This document shows, piece after piece, positions 44,415 to 52,836 of a DNA stretch of 64,000 nt. The translations under genes and the position numbers were made by a program. The number at the start of each line of letters is the position of its first letter. The first letter of the stretch is position 1. The notes beneath the pieces were generated by a model. That model was not told the origin of the DNA and ran no database searches. It saw only the letters and a program-made list of their open reading frames with translations. Source of the DNA: Arthrobacter rhombi (lineage in GTDB: Bacteria; Actinomycetota; Actinomycetes; Actinomycetales; Micrococcaceae); the NCBI RefSeq assembly GCF_900163545.1, contig NZ_FUHW01000027.1, positions 62,001-126,000 on the forward strand. The letters are read 5' to 3'.

Positions 44415-45083
44415 TCAGCCCAGGTCCACCATCCGGTATCCCATGCCCCTGACGGTCTCGAAGCGTTCGGTGCCGAGCTTATTGCGCAGGTACCTCACGT
44501 AAACGTCCACGATGTTCGAGCCCGGATCGAAATCGTAGCCCCAGACCCGTGAGAGCAGCTGCTCCCGGCTGAGGACCTGGCCGGGGTTGCGCAGGAACGT
44601 CTCGGCTAAGGCGAACTCACGGGCCGAAAGGTCCACTTCCCGGCCATCGAGCAGGGCCCGGCGACCCCGGCAGTCCATTTCCAGATCGCCATTGCTCAGC
44701 AGGGCCGGGTCAGAGGCGCTGTTTTCGGGTTTCAACCGCAATCGCAGCCGTGCCAGCAATTCCTCGAAATGGAAGGGTTTGGCCATATAGTCATCCGCCC
44801 CGCTTTGCAGCCCGGTGACCGTGTCATCGATGCTGCTGCGGGCCGTCAGGATGATCACCGGGGTCTGCAGCCCGAAGGCCCGCAAACGTTTGAGGACCTC
44901 GTACCCATCGAGATCGGGGAGTCCCAGATCCAAGACGATGGCCTCGAAGTCCTCGTCGGTGGCCAGCTGTAGGCCGTCCTCGCCGGTATGGGCGACGCTG
45001 GGTTGCAGGCCCGCCGCCTTCAAGCCCTTGGCGACGAAGGAGGAAATGCGCTGCTCATCCTCGATGATCAGGATCCGGCTCAT
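44415..45083 (-). CDS. OmpR-family response regulator
   Basis: A 222-residue two-component regulator. The receiver domain has the acidic pair in ILIIEDEQ, the phosphoacceptor Asp52 in VLDLGLPDLDGYE, the T in VIILTARS and Lys in DDYMAKPF. The C-terminal winged helix shows REFALAETFLRNPGQVLSREQLLSRVWGY and VDVYVRYLRNKLG, typical OmpR/PhoB. It is coded after, and overlaps by 29 bp, its histidine kinase gene. Resembles MprA/TrcR-type regulators; targets unknown. Confidence 0.95.
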   Translation of the reverse strand: MSRILIIEDEQRISSFVAKGLKAAGLQPSVAHTGEDGLQLATDEDFEAIVLDLGLPDLDGYEVLKRLRAFGLQTPVIILTARSSIDDTVTGLQSGADDYMAKPFHFEELLARLRLRLKPENSASDPALLSNGDLEMDCRGRRALLDGREVDLSAREFALAETFLRNPGQVLSREQLLSRVWGYDFDPGSNIVDVYVRYLRNKLGTERFETVRGMGYRMVDLG

Positions 45084-46548
45084 GCGCAGTGTTCTCCTCG
45101 TGGACGGGAAGCGTGAGGGTGAAGGTTGAACCGCGCCCCGGGGCGGAGTCCACTTCGACAGTACCCTCATGGGCAGCGACGATGGCCGAGACGATGTTCA
45201 GTCCGAGCCCCGAGCCGAAGCTCCGGGTGCTGTTGCGGCCCCGGCCGAACCTCTCGAAGATCCGCTGCTGATCCGTGATCTCGATGCCGGTTCCCTGGTC
45301 ACGGACCCACAGCCGCAGCAGGTCGGTACCGGTTCCGGTGCCGGGACCGTCGGCGCGGATGATGGTCGAACCCAGGGCGATGGCAGAACCGGTACCGCTG
45401 AACTTCACGGCGTTGGCTGCCAATTGCAGCATGGCCTGGGTCAGGCGTCTGGGGTCCACGGCGACGGAGGCATCGGCGCGCTGGTCCACCTGCCAGTCCC
45501 GGTCGCCGAGCCCGCGTGCCTTTTCCAGAAGTTCATCGAGCCAGGGGCCCAGTTCCACGGGCCGCGGGGCCACGAAGCCCGGGCCATCCGATTTCGCCAG
45601 GGTGACGAGGTCATCGATGAGTAGCGACATGCGATCGAGCTCATCGACAGCGATATCCCGGGACTGGGTGACGTCCTGGGGGTCGTGGTCGTCCATGAGT
45701 TCCAGATGCCCTCGGATGATGGTCACCGGGGTGCGCAACTCGTGTCCAACGTCGTTGAGCAGTTGTCGTTGGGAGGTCAGCGCGGTTTCGAGGCGGTCGA
45801 GCATGGCATTGATCGTGATGGTCAGATCTGCGAACTCGTCGTTTCCCACGGTATCGATGCGTTGGGAGAGATCGTTTTCGGAGATTTGCACGGCGGTCTC
45901 ACGCAGGAGCCTGACCGGCAAGAGCATCCGCCCAACCATCAGCCAGCTGGCAATGCCCGCCAGCACGGTCACCCCGGCGCCGACGGCGATGAAAAATTCG
46001 AAACTGCGATCGAGCGACTTGATCTCGGCACCGTAGTCGTAGGCGAGGACGAGTCGGGCCGGTTTCTGGTCGGCAGCCAACTGGACTGGGACGATCACGG
46101 CACGATAGGTGGTCGTGGCGGTGGTGACCGAACTGAGGGCAATCCGATGCGGTTGGCCGGTGGTCGAAGCCCAGTCCACGAATTCCTCATCGTTTTCCAA
46201 GCGCAGGTCGACCGTTTCGGGGGCCGTCCACTGCAGGTTCCCTTCACTGAAACTGACCATGCCTTCAGTCCGGGCCGGCAGGGTGCGTTGCATGGCAATA
46301 TAAAGCAGATCATTCGCCTCGGTGAAGGCCTTGCCGGTTTCGGTATCCAGGCCCTGGGCCGCAAGGACCTGGAACTCACCGACGGTCCGGCGCAGGGAAT
46401 CATCGATCCGTTCGTTCAGTGCCGAACGTTGCAGCAGATAAATGGTTGCCCCGGCGACCACCAGGGTGATGGTCACGATGGCGATCATTCCGATGAGGAC
46501 ACGGGATCGGACCGACCAACCCCCACGTGCCGGGCTAATCCTCCTCAT
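45055..46548 (-). CDS. Sensor histidine kinase
   Basis: A ~497-residue membrane kinase. Order: short basic N-terminus (RRISPARGGWSVRSR), TM1 (VLIGMIAIVTITLVVAGATIY), an extracytoplasmic sensor of about 150 residues, TM2 (FFIAVGAGVTVLAGIASWLM), HAMP (RLLRETAVQISENDLSQRID), phosphoacceptor His in DVGHELRTPVTII, N-box ANAVKFSG, and GSGLGLNIVSAIVAAHEG. It pairs with the downstream response regulator. Starts at 46548, 46551 and 46554 are all ATG, and all lie inside the Asp-codon repeats of the upstream gene, whose stop is at 46535; initiation is probably coupled to that gene. Confidence 0.92.
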   Translation of the reverse strand: MRRISPARGGWSVRSRVLIGMIAIVTITLVVAGATIYLLQRSALNERIDDSLRRTVGEFQVLAAQGLDTETGKAFTEANDLLYIAMQRTLPARTEGMVSFSEGNLQWTAPETVDLRLENDEEFVDWASTTGQPHRIALSSVTTATTTYRAVIVPVQLAADQKPARLVLAYDYGAEIKSLDRSFEFFIAVGAGVTVLAGIASWLMVGRMLLPVRLLRETAVQISENDLSQRIDTVGNDEFADLTITINAMLDRLETALTSQRQLLNDVGHELRTPVTIIRGHLELMDDHDPQDVTQSRDIAVDELDRMSLLIDDLVTLAKSDGPGFVAPRPVELGPWLDELLEKARGLGDRDWQVDQRADASVAVDPRRLTQAMLQLAANAVKFSGTGSAIALGSTIIRADGPGTGTGTDLLRLWVRDQGTGIEITDQQRIFERFGRGRNSTRSFGSGLGLNIVSAIVAAHEGTVEVDSAPGRGSTFTLTLPVHEENTAHEPDPDHRG

Positions 46549-46960
46549 CATCATCGTCATCCTCATCGTCGTCATCGTCATCGTCGTCGTCGTCCGCGGG
46601 GGATGGGGGAAGCGGTGCGACGGGGGCCTTGGTCTTGGGGGGAACCCGGGTCTGTGCCGGGGCGGTCGGCACGCTGGAGGGGCTCGCCTCGGTCGAGACG
46701 GAGTCGGTGGAAGAGGGTGCGGCCGGCGACGATACGGGCCATTCGGTCGCATTGATGGGCGGACTATAGGAGGCCTTGTCGCCGGAGCCGGGGGCGTTGA
46801 GGTCCCCTGGTAGGGCCGGCAGCGTTCCATCGTCGACGACGAGGCCGGGCCCCACATCTTCATGCTGTGGGGCGGTCAGCGCCCGGGCAGCAGCAAAGGC
46901 GCCGACCACCAGGGCCAGTAGGATCACGATGGATGCGGTGAGATTCACGAACCGTCTCAT
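46535..46960 (-). CDS. Membrane-anchored protein with poly-Asp/Glu C-terminus, encoded with a two-component system
   Basis: A 141-residue protein. Residues 1-29 hold an uncleaved signal or anchor (FVNLTASIVILLALVVGAFA); residues 30-120 are Pro/Ser/Ala/Thr-rich, typical of an extended extracytoplasmic region; residues 123-141 are acidic without exception (16 Asp, 3 Glu). It has no lipobox Cys. Such a tail could bind divalent cations or basic polymers outside the membrane. Its stop lies inside the first codons of the kinase gene, so it is the first gene of a three-gene operon. Function unknown; it may be an accessory of the sensor. Weak AACACT at 46967-46972 lies 6 nt before ATG 46960. Confidence 0.7.
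   Translation of the reverse strand: MRRFVNLTASIVILLALVVGAFAAARALTAPQHEDVGPGLVVDDGTLPALPGDLNAPGSGDKASYSPPINATEWPVSSPAAPSSTDSVSTEASPSSVPTAPAQTRVPPKTKAPVAPLPPSPADDDDDDDDDDEDDDDDEED
46538..46594 (-). repeat. Asp/Glu codon repeat overlapping the kinase start
   Basis: Nineteen consecutive GAT/GAC/GAG codons of the upstream gene. Read in the kinase frame, the same bases give several ATG codons in a row (46554, 46551, 46548). The repeat could change length by slippage. Confidence 0.8.
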
Positions 46961-47005
46961 GCCCCTAGTGTTCCTCCTTTGGATGAGCCGCAGATGAGAG
47001 GCTTC

Positions 47006-48655
47006 CTAGTATGCCTTGACCCGCTGTTCGACGATGAGATGGATCAGGGCGAAGCGTCTTTCGTGATCAATGGCGGCCAGTGCCGCCTGGAGTGCCGCGG
47101 GGACATCGACGTCGTTTTCTACACGGATCCCGAAGCCGCCAAAGGCCGTGGCCATGAGGGCGAAGTCGGGGTTCTTCAGCTGCGTCCCGGAAATCCGGTG
47201 TGGGTAGTCACGCTCCTGATGGGTGCGGATCGTGCCGTATTCCTGGTTGTCCATCACGATGATCAGCGGGGTGGCCCCATATTGTGCCGCAGTGGCCAGT
47301 TCCTGGCCGTTCATGAGGAATTCCCCGTCACCGGCAATGCTCACCACGCGCCGACCGGGACTGTCGAGGGAGGCAGCGACCGCCGAAGGGATCGAGTAGC
47401 CCATCGATCCGTTGCGGGCGCTGATCATGGAGGCGTAGCTGTTCGTGGGGAAGTACCGGTGCGCCCAGTTGGTGTGTTCCCCGGCGCCGAAGGTGACCAT
47501 GGCATCGCGGGGCAGCGTGGGAACCAACTGGGCCATCAACGTGGACATCCTGGCTTGCCCGTCCCCGGGTGTGGCGTCGGGCAAGGCGGCGAACCTTTCC
47601 TGTTCGGCGCGCATCCTGGTGGTCCATTCACGCCAGGAATCCTTCACCGGCAGTTCCATGCGGACCAGGTCACGGACGAAGACCTCGGGTTTGGCCACGA
47701 TCTGGTGCGATACCGGGCCCGAGCGTCCACGCAGGGACGGGTCGATGGTCACCAGGAAGTTCTTCTTCTCCCAGTTCTGCCGGATGGCAAAGCCGTCGGT
47801 GATGACGTCGCCGGGGACGGTGCCGACGAAGATCAGCAGGTCGGTCTCCTCGAGCAGGTCGTAGGTGGGTTTGGGGCGCCCGTAACCGATGGGCCCCACG
47901 TATGAGGGCGACGTGAAGGGGACGGTTCCCTCACACCGCCATTCTGCGGCGGCCGGAAGGTCATGCTCCTCAAGCCAGGTGGTGAATTCCTGGGCAGCTT
48001 CGGCCGTCCAATCATTGCCGCCGAAAATGAACAACGGTTTCTCGGAGCCGTGCAACGCCCCGTTCAGCGCTTTCCAATCGGTGACCGTCATGCCACCGGA
48101 GGCGACCGGGATCCGTGGGTGCAGATCCGAGGGGACCTGACGTTTGATGATGTCCTCGGGTAGGCCGACGACCACGGGGCCCGGGCGGCCGGACATGGCC
48201 GCGAACATCGCCTCGGCGACGACCTCCGAGGCGCGTTCTGCGTGGTCGAGGATCATCACGCGTTTGGCACCGGTGCCGAACCAGGCCTTGGGGTCGAATT
48301 CCTGGAAGGCCTCCTTTTCGCGGTGTTCGAAGGGGATGAGCCCGACGAAGAGGACCATCGGGGTGGAATCCTGCCAAGCGGTGTGCAGGCCGACGTGGGC
48401 GTTGGCAGCACCGGGGCCTCGGGTGACCATCGCGATGCCCGGACGCGGATTCATCTTGCCGTCGGCCTCGGCCATATAGGCGGCACCGCCTTCGTGACGG
48501 CAGACCACCGTGTCGATGGGGGAGTCGTGCAGCCCGTCCAGGACGTCAAGGTAGCTTTCGCCGGGGACGATATAGGCCCGCTGGACCCCGTGGGAGACCA
48601 GCGTCGCCACGATCAGGTGACCGGCAGTCGTGGGGGTGTGCTGGATGGTTGTCAT
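47006..48655 (-). CDS. Thiamine pyrophosphate-dependent enzyme (acetolactate synthase/decarboxylase-like)
   Basis: A 549-residue TPP enzyme. The N-terminal PYR domain has the catalytic Glu55 in VVCRHEGGAAYMAEADG, the middle domain VVVGLPEDI and WTAEAAQEFTTWLE, and the C-terminal PP domain the TPP/Mg motif SIAGDGEFLMNGQELATAAQYG...MDN. It resembles the acetolactate synthase/benzoylformate decarboxylase superfamily, but a catalytic acetolactate synthase would normally have a small subunit gene beside it, which is absent. Substrate unknown. It is flanked by the two-component operon and a divergent GNAT gene. ATG 48655 has AGAGGT upstream. Confidence 0.85.
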   Translation of the reverse strand: MTTIQHTPTTAGHLIVATLVSHGVQRAYIVPGESYLDVLDGLHDSPIDTVVCRHEGGAAYMAEADGKMNPRPGIAMVTRGPGAANAHVGLHTAWQDSTPMVLFVGLIPFEHREKEAFQEFDPKAWFGTGAKRVMILDHAERASEVVAEAMFAAMSGRPGPVVVGLPEDIIKRQVPSDLHPRIPVASGGMTVTDWKALNGALHGSEKPLFIFGGNDWTAEAAQEFTTWLEEHDLPAAAEWRCEGTVPFTSPSYVGPIGYGRPKPTYDLLEETDLLIFVGTVPGDVITDGFAIRQNWEKKNFLVTIDPSLRGRSGPVSHQIVAKPEVFVRDLVRMELPVKDSWREWTTRMRAEQERFAALPDATPGDGQARMSTLMAQLVPTLPRDAMVTFGAGEHTNWAHRYFPTNSYASMISARNGSMGYSIPSAVAASLDSPGRRVVSIAGDGEFLMNGQELATAAQYGATPLIIVMDNQEYGTIRTHQERDYPHRISGTQLKNPDFALMATAFGGFGIRVENDVDVPAALQAALAAIDHERRFALIHLIVEQRVKAY

Positions 48656-48829
48656 CGGTGACCTCTTTCGCCGTTGAATGATCCGTCACGCCGGGACGCG
48701 GATGCCGGGGAGGGCCCCGCGGCGTCCTTGCTTGCTGACAGCTAAGTTACCGGACAGTAGCCTCTGGCTCCAGAATCGTTGACGCGAGCCCGTCATGAAG
48801 CAGAAGCCACGGAGGCGACGGCTCGTCCG

Positions 48830-48835
48830 TAGGAT
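48830..48835 (+). promoter_or_regulatory. Putative -10 hexamer, leaderless GNAT gene
   Basis: TAGGAT ends 7 nt before ATG 48843. Confidence 0.5.
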
Positions 48836-48842
48836 GGGGACC

Positions 48843-49478
48843 ATGATCCAGAGTTTTGAAACCGCCGCGGGCCGGGCGGCAGTCCTGCGCCCCTGGACCT
48901 TCAGCGACCATGACACCGCCGCGGTGATCCAGGCCTTCGCCGCCCCTGATATGGCTGGGCAGTCGGCCCGGCCCATCGCCGATGCCGCTGGTGCCCGTGC
49001 GTGGCTGGACGTCACGGTCCCACGCGCCGACGTCCAGGAACCGAGCGCCGAGGAGGCACAGGATCAGGGGCCGGAACCGGCCACGCTGCGGGCCCTGGCC
49101 ATCGACGTGGATGGCGAAGCCGTCGGAAACGTCATGGTTTCCGGGATGGAATGGCGGCACCAGACGGGGTGGGTGTCCTATTGGGTCGCTTCCTCGGCTC
49201 GTGGCCAGGGGCTGGCCACCGCGGGAGTCGCTGCGCTCGCCGGCTCGTGTTTCTCCAGGTGGGGCCTGTACCGGTTGGAATTGGGGCACCGGTTGAACAA
49301 CCCGGCCTCCGGTGCTGTCGCCGCGGCTGCGGGATTCATCCGCGAAGGGGTCGAACGGGAGAAGCTGCGCTACCAGAACGAGGGCGGAACCTGGGAGCGT
49401 TTTGATACGGCTCTCTGGGCCCGGCTGGCCACGGACCCGGCGCCTGAAGCCGTCCCCCTGGACATCCTGCCGGGTTAA
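48843..49478 (+). CDS. RimJ/RimL-like GNAT acetyltransferase
   Basis: A 211-residue acetyltransferase of the RimJ type: LRPWTFSDHDTAAVIQAF at the start (GNAT substrate side), VSYWVASSARGQGLATAGVAALAG (acetyl-CoA loop GQGLAT) and LELGHRLNNPASGAVAAAAGFIREG, the N-x-x-S/A motif near the end. RimJ-like enzymes modify N-terminal amines of ribosomal proteins, but many have other targets. ATG 48843 is chosen because TAGGAT lies 7 nt before it; two ATGs further upstream exist. Confidence 0.83.
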   Translation: MIQSFETAAGRAAVLRPWTFSDHDTAAVIQAFAAPDMAGQSARPIADAAGARAWLDVTVPRADVQEPSAEEAQDQGPEPATLRALAIDVDGEAVGNVMVSGMEWRHQTGWVSYWVASSARGQGLATAGVAALAGSCFSRWGLYRLELGHRLNNPASGAVAAAAGFIREGVEREKLRYQNEGGTWERFDTALWARLATDPAPEAVPLDILPG

Positions 49479-49520
49479 GGTCCGCAGCAGAGGGCCGCAC
49501 ACCAGTGGCGTGAGCGGCGG

Positions 49521-50213
49521 CTAGGCCTCCTGGTAGGGGCTCGGCGGGTACTCCACTGCGTCGTCCTGAATGGCCTCGGCCGGAAGTTGACGCCAGGACC
49601 ACCAACCAAAGAGCGAGGCACCGAATTGAAGCACGAGGACCGCCAGCGTGGCGAAGGCCGGCTGGTTGCCGAAGTAGACGGCCACCTGGGCCACGGCGGA
49701 AGCCGCCACGATAAGCCACGCCCAGCGGAAGCCGTTGGCCACACCCACCAGACCAGCAGGAACCAAAGCGGAAAAGACCAGGGTCAACCAGAAACTGATT
49801 TGGATGCTGCCCAGGCTTTGCCCGCTGAAGATGGTGGGAATGGCCGATGCGAAGGCGATGAGCAGGGTGATGACGAAACCCCAGATGAGCGACGACGCAG
49901 TGAACGCCCGCACCTCGACCGTGCGGCCAAACTTTCCGACTAAGGGGTACTTGCTGAAGCGCCACAGGCCGTAGATCGGTACCAACAGGAAGGGAACGGC
50001 CTTGAAGAAGCCGTCGAAACCGAATTGCAGGGCGATCACTATCGGCCCGGCAAAGACGGCGATGATCTGGAACCACCAGCCGAGGTCGTTGCGGCGGGCC
50101 AGCAGCAACAGGGCGACCCCGGTGAACAGCACGCTGAGTGCGTCGAGCGCGAGGATCGTTGCGGTGTCGGTGCCAGCGGCCTGGTTAAAGAGGGTCTGGA
50201 AGAGCTGGTCCAC
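49521..50213 (-). CDS. PnuC-like/nicotinamide mononucleotide transporter-type membrane protein
   Basis: A 230-residue membrane protein with about seven hydrophobic segments (LALDALSVLFTGVALLLLA; WFQIIAVFAGPIVIALQFGF; FLLVPIYGLW; LIWGFVITLLIAFASAIP; ISFWLTLVFSALVPAGLVGV; and two more) and the sequence FGWWSW near the end. The arrangement and Trp-rich loops resemble PnuC vitamin transporters; the cargo might be nicotinamide riboside or another vitamin, which is uncertain. The region 50214-50349 has no gene. Confidence 0.65.
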   Translation of the reverse strand: MDQLFQTLFNQAAGTDTATILALDALSVLFTGVALLLLARRNDLGWWFQIIAVFAGPIVIALQFGFDGFFKAVPFLLVPIYGLWRFSKYPLVGKFGRTVEVRAFTASSLIWGFVITLLIAFASAIPTIFSGQSLGSIQISFWLTLVFSALVPAGLVGVANGFRWAWLIVAASAVAQVAVYFGNQPAFATLAVLVLQFGASLFGWWSWRQLPAEAIQDDAVEYPPSPYQEA

Positions 50214-50349
50214 GAAGAATGCCTATCGAACGGATGGGAGCAGGCGTGGGCGAGGGGCCGCACGGAGGGAACCTACCGATGGTACCGCCGGAGCCTTGCC
50301 GCCCCCGAATCCGCGCAGCGATCAACCCTCGGCGTGATGAGACCACAGT

Positions 50350-50958
50350 TCAGGCGCGCAGCCCATCGAGCATCATGGCGATCGCGTTTTCCTCGACCTG
50401 CTCGGGAGTGGATGGGCCATCGGTGCGGTACCACTCCACGAGCGAGTTGATGGTTCCGAACAACAGCCGCGTGGTGGTGCGCGGGTCGATGTCCTGCCGG
50501 AGGGAGCCTTCCTGCTGTGCGTCGACCACCAGCCGGGACAGGCGCCGGTCTACGGCCCGTCGCCGTTCCAACGCCAGTCGTTCGATCTCGGTATTCCCCC
50601 GCAGACGCAACAGCAAGGTCACGTACGGCTGACGGTCGATCAGCACCCTGATGGTCGAACGCAGAATGAATTCGAGACGCTGCCCGGCGTTGCCGTTGGA
50701 GGCGCGGGGATCCTGATCCAGCGCCTCCAACGGCACCAGGGCCTCGTCCAGGGCCCGATCCAACAGGTCGCCCTTGGAAGGGACATGGTGGTAGATCGCT
50801 GACTTGCTGATGCCCAAATGATCCGCCAGCGTACCCATCGACGTCGCGTCGTAGCCATATTTATTGAAGACCTGGACGGCGATGGACAGGACGGAATCCT
50901 GATCGTGTCCGGGACGGCCACGTTTGGCTCCGGAGGGTCTGCTAGCGGTAGTGGGCAT
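50350..50958 (-). CDS. paaR: TetR-family transcriptional repressor (probable PaaR)
   Basis: A 202-residue TetR regulator. The HTH is VFNKYGYDATSMGTLADHLGISKSAIYHHVPSKGDLL (residues ~27-63), followed by a helical ligand domain. It is the third gene of paaI-paaK-paaR, 10 bp after paaK, which strongly suggests it is the phenylacetyl-CoA-responsive repressor PaaR, as in Corynebacterium and Thermus. Three operator-like palindromes in the window support this. TAGGAT at 50966-50971 overlaps the paaK stop and lies 7 nt before ATG 50958, so the gene may also have its own leaderless promoter. Confidence 0.85.
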   Translation of the reverse strand: MPTTASRPSGAKRGRPGHDQDSVLSIAVQVFNKYGYDATSMGTLADHLGISKSAIYHHVPSKGDLLDRALDEALVPLEALDQDPRASNGNAGQRLEFILRSTIRVLIDRQPYVTLLLRLRGNTEIERLALERRRAVDRRLSRLVVDAQQEGSLRQDIDPRTTTRLLFGTINSLVEWYRTDGPSTPEQVEENAIAMMLDGLRA

Positions 50959-50965
50959 GCCGACG

Positions 50966-50971
50966 ATCCTA
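50966..50971 (-). promoter_or_regulatory. Putative -10 hexamer overlapping paaK stop
   Basis: TAGGAT on the minus strand starts with the TAG stop of paaK and ends 7 nt before ATG 50958 of paaR. Confidence 0.4.
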
Positions 50972-52288
50972 CTTGTTGCGCAGGTCGTAGATGCGTCGCA
51001 GCTTACCCACCGAGCGAGGTAAGGACTCCGGGTCCACCACATCGACCCGGCAGCTGGAACCAATGTGGATCTTGATGAGCTTCTGCAGTTCACGGCTGGC
51101 TTCGATGGCCCGGTCTGAAGTGCAATCCACACGACGTTCGATCTTCACAGCGAGCTCGTCCATCCGGTCTGGACGAGTGATTTCGAGCTGGAAGTGCGGT
51201 GACAGTCCGCTGACCTTCAACGCGATCTCTTCGATCTGGCTGGGGAAGAGGTTCACACCACGCAGGATGATCATGTCATCGCTGCGTCCGGTGATCCGGC
51301 CCATGCGACGGTGACCGGGCCGTGCGGTACCCGGCAACAGGCGGGTCAGGTCGTGGGTGCGGTAGCGGATGATGGGCAGCGCCTGCTTGGTCAGCGAGGT
51401 GAAGACCAGCTCGCCGTGTTCGCCGTCGCGCAGGACCTGCGAAGGGTCGAAGGCGTCGATGATCTCCGGACGGAAGTGGTCCTCCCAGATGTGGCTGCCG
51501 TCCTTGGTCTCACTTGATTCGCCGGCCATACCCGGGCCCATGACCTCGGAGAGGCCGTAGATGTCGCAGGCATCAATATCGAACATCACCTCGAGCTCGT
51601 GGCGCATCTCTTCGGTCCACGGCTCGGCGCCGAGGACGGCGACCTTCAACGACGTGGAGCGCGGGTCAATGCCCTTGCGCTGCATGGCGTCCCCGATGGT
51701 CAGCAGGTAGGTGGGAGTGCACAGGATGGCCTCGGGGGCGAAGTCGTTGATCAGCGTGATCTGCTTCTCGGTCTGCCCGCCAGACATCGGGATCACGGTG
51801 GTGCCGAGTCGTTCGGCGGCCGCGTGGGCACCCAGTCCACCGGTGAACAGCCCGTATCCATAGGCGTTATGGACCTTCCATCCCGGTTTGACCCCCGACA
51901 GGCGCAGGCAGCGGGCACCGAGCTTGGCCCAGTCGTCCAGGTCGGTCTGGGTGTAGCCGACGACGGTGGCCCGGCCGGTGGTACCCGAGGAGGCGTGGAT
52001 CCGCGCGACCTCGTGCTGCGGGACGGCGAACATCCCGAACGGGTAGGTCTTGCGCAGGTCCTCCTTGTCGGTGAAGGGGAACTTGGCCAGGTCGGAGAGT
52101 TCCTTCAGATCCGTGGGGTGGACCCCTGCGGCGTCGTACTTCTCCTGATAGAGCGGGACCCGGTCGTAGGCGTAGGCGACGGTCTCCTGCAACCGGGTGA
52201 GCTGGATCGACTCGATCTGATCGCGACTCATCGTCTCTTCGGGATCGAGCGGGTTGGGGAGTTCGGTTTCTGGGACTGTATGCGTCAT
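50969..52288 (-). CDS. paaK: Phenylacetate-CoA ligase
   Basis: First step of aerobic phenylacetate degradation, forming phenylacetyl-CoA with ATP. The 439-residue adenylate-forming enzyme has the P-loop RIHASSGTTGRATVVGYT, the A5-like IYGLSEVMGPG, an adenylation hinge (RMGRITGRSDDMIILRGVNLFPSQIEE) and the final LPRSVGKLRRIYDLR with its catalytic Lys. Length matches PaaK (~437). ATG 52288 has AAAGGG upstream; the N-terminus LPNPLDPEETMSRDQIESIQL is normal for the family. It is the middle gene of paaI-paaK-paaR. Confidence 0.96.
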   Translation of the reverse strand: MTHTVPETELPNPLDPEETMSRDQIESIQLTRLQETVAYAYDRVPLYQEKYDAAGVHPTDLKELSDLAKFPFTDKEDLRKTYPFGMFAVPQHEVARIHASSGTTGRATVVGYTQTDLDDWAKLGARCLRLSGVKPGWKVHNAYGYGLFTGGLGAHAAAERLGTTVIPMSGGQTEKQITLINDFAPEAILCTPTYLLTIGDAMQRKGIDPRSTSLKVAVLGAEPWTEEMRHELEVMFDIDACDIYGLSEVMGPGMAGESSETKDGSHIWEDHFRPEIIDAFDPSQVLRDGEHGELVFTSLTKQALPIIRYRTHDLTRLLPGTARPGHRRMGRITGRSDDMIILRGVNLFPSQIEEIALKVSGLSPHFQLEITRPDRMDELAVKIERRVDCTSDRAIEASRELQKLIKIHIGSSCRVDVVDPESLPRSVGKLRRIYDLRNK

Positions 52289-52361
52289 TGCTGGCCCTTT
52301 GGTGATAGCTGGGTGGGTGGAAGGTGCATGACGTCGGTGGTTTGGTTCCGGCGTCGGGCAT

Positions 52362-52814
52362 CTAGCGCTTGGGGACGGTCCGTGAACGACCGCGGAATTC
52401 GGCGACAATTTCCTCGCCGCCCTCCGGGGTGGTCTGACGGATCTGGATGTCGTACAAACCGCTGCGCCCTGACTGATGGCGGCGGGTCGCCTCGGCGGTG
52501 AGCAGGCGGCCCGGAAGGCCCGGTTTCATGAAGTTGATGTCCACACCCGAGGCGACGGTGACGGTGTCCTCGGAGCCTTCGGCGGGATTGCACGCCATCG
52601 CGAAGGCGGTGTCGGCCAGGGCGAAGATCATTCCGCCGTGTCCGATGCCGAAGCCGTTGAGCATTTCGCGACGCAGGGTCATGGTGATCGTGGCCTCGCC
52701 CTCACCGACGTGGACCACCTTGATTCCGAGCCATTCCGAGGCGTAGTCGTTGGTGAGTACGGCGTGCTGCGGGGCGGTTTCCGCTGGCACCGCATCGACG
52801 TCGGTATCGGTCAT
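52362..52814 (-). CDS. paaI: Phenylacetyl-CoA-pathway thioesterase (hotdog fold, PaaI)
   Basis: A 150-residue hotdog-fold thioesterase. The core motif is NGFGIGHGGMIFALADTAFAMACN, with the HGGxxxALAD signature including the conserved Asp. It hydrolyses off-pathway CoA esters to release CoA in the phenylacetate pathway. The start (MTDTDVDAVPAETAPQ) is set at ATG 52814, with GGATGGAG upstream; a longer frame reaches 52874. First gene of paaI-paaK-paaR; operator site 3 lies 23 nt upstream. Confidence 0.92.
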   Translation of the reverse strand: MTDTDVDAVPAETAPQHAVLTNDYASEWLGIKVVHVGEGEATITMTLRREMLNGFGIGHGGMIFALADTAFAMACNPAEGSEDTVTVASGVDINFMKPGLPGRLLTAEATRRHQSGRSGLYDIQIRQTTPEGGEEIVAEFRGRSRTVPKR

Positions 52815-52836
52815 GCTGGGACTCCATCCACGATTT

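Noticed and set aside
46538..46600. GTC/ATC repeats resembling a repeat array
   Set aside because: They are Asp/Glu codons of a coding gene with no spacers, so this is not a CRISPR array.
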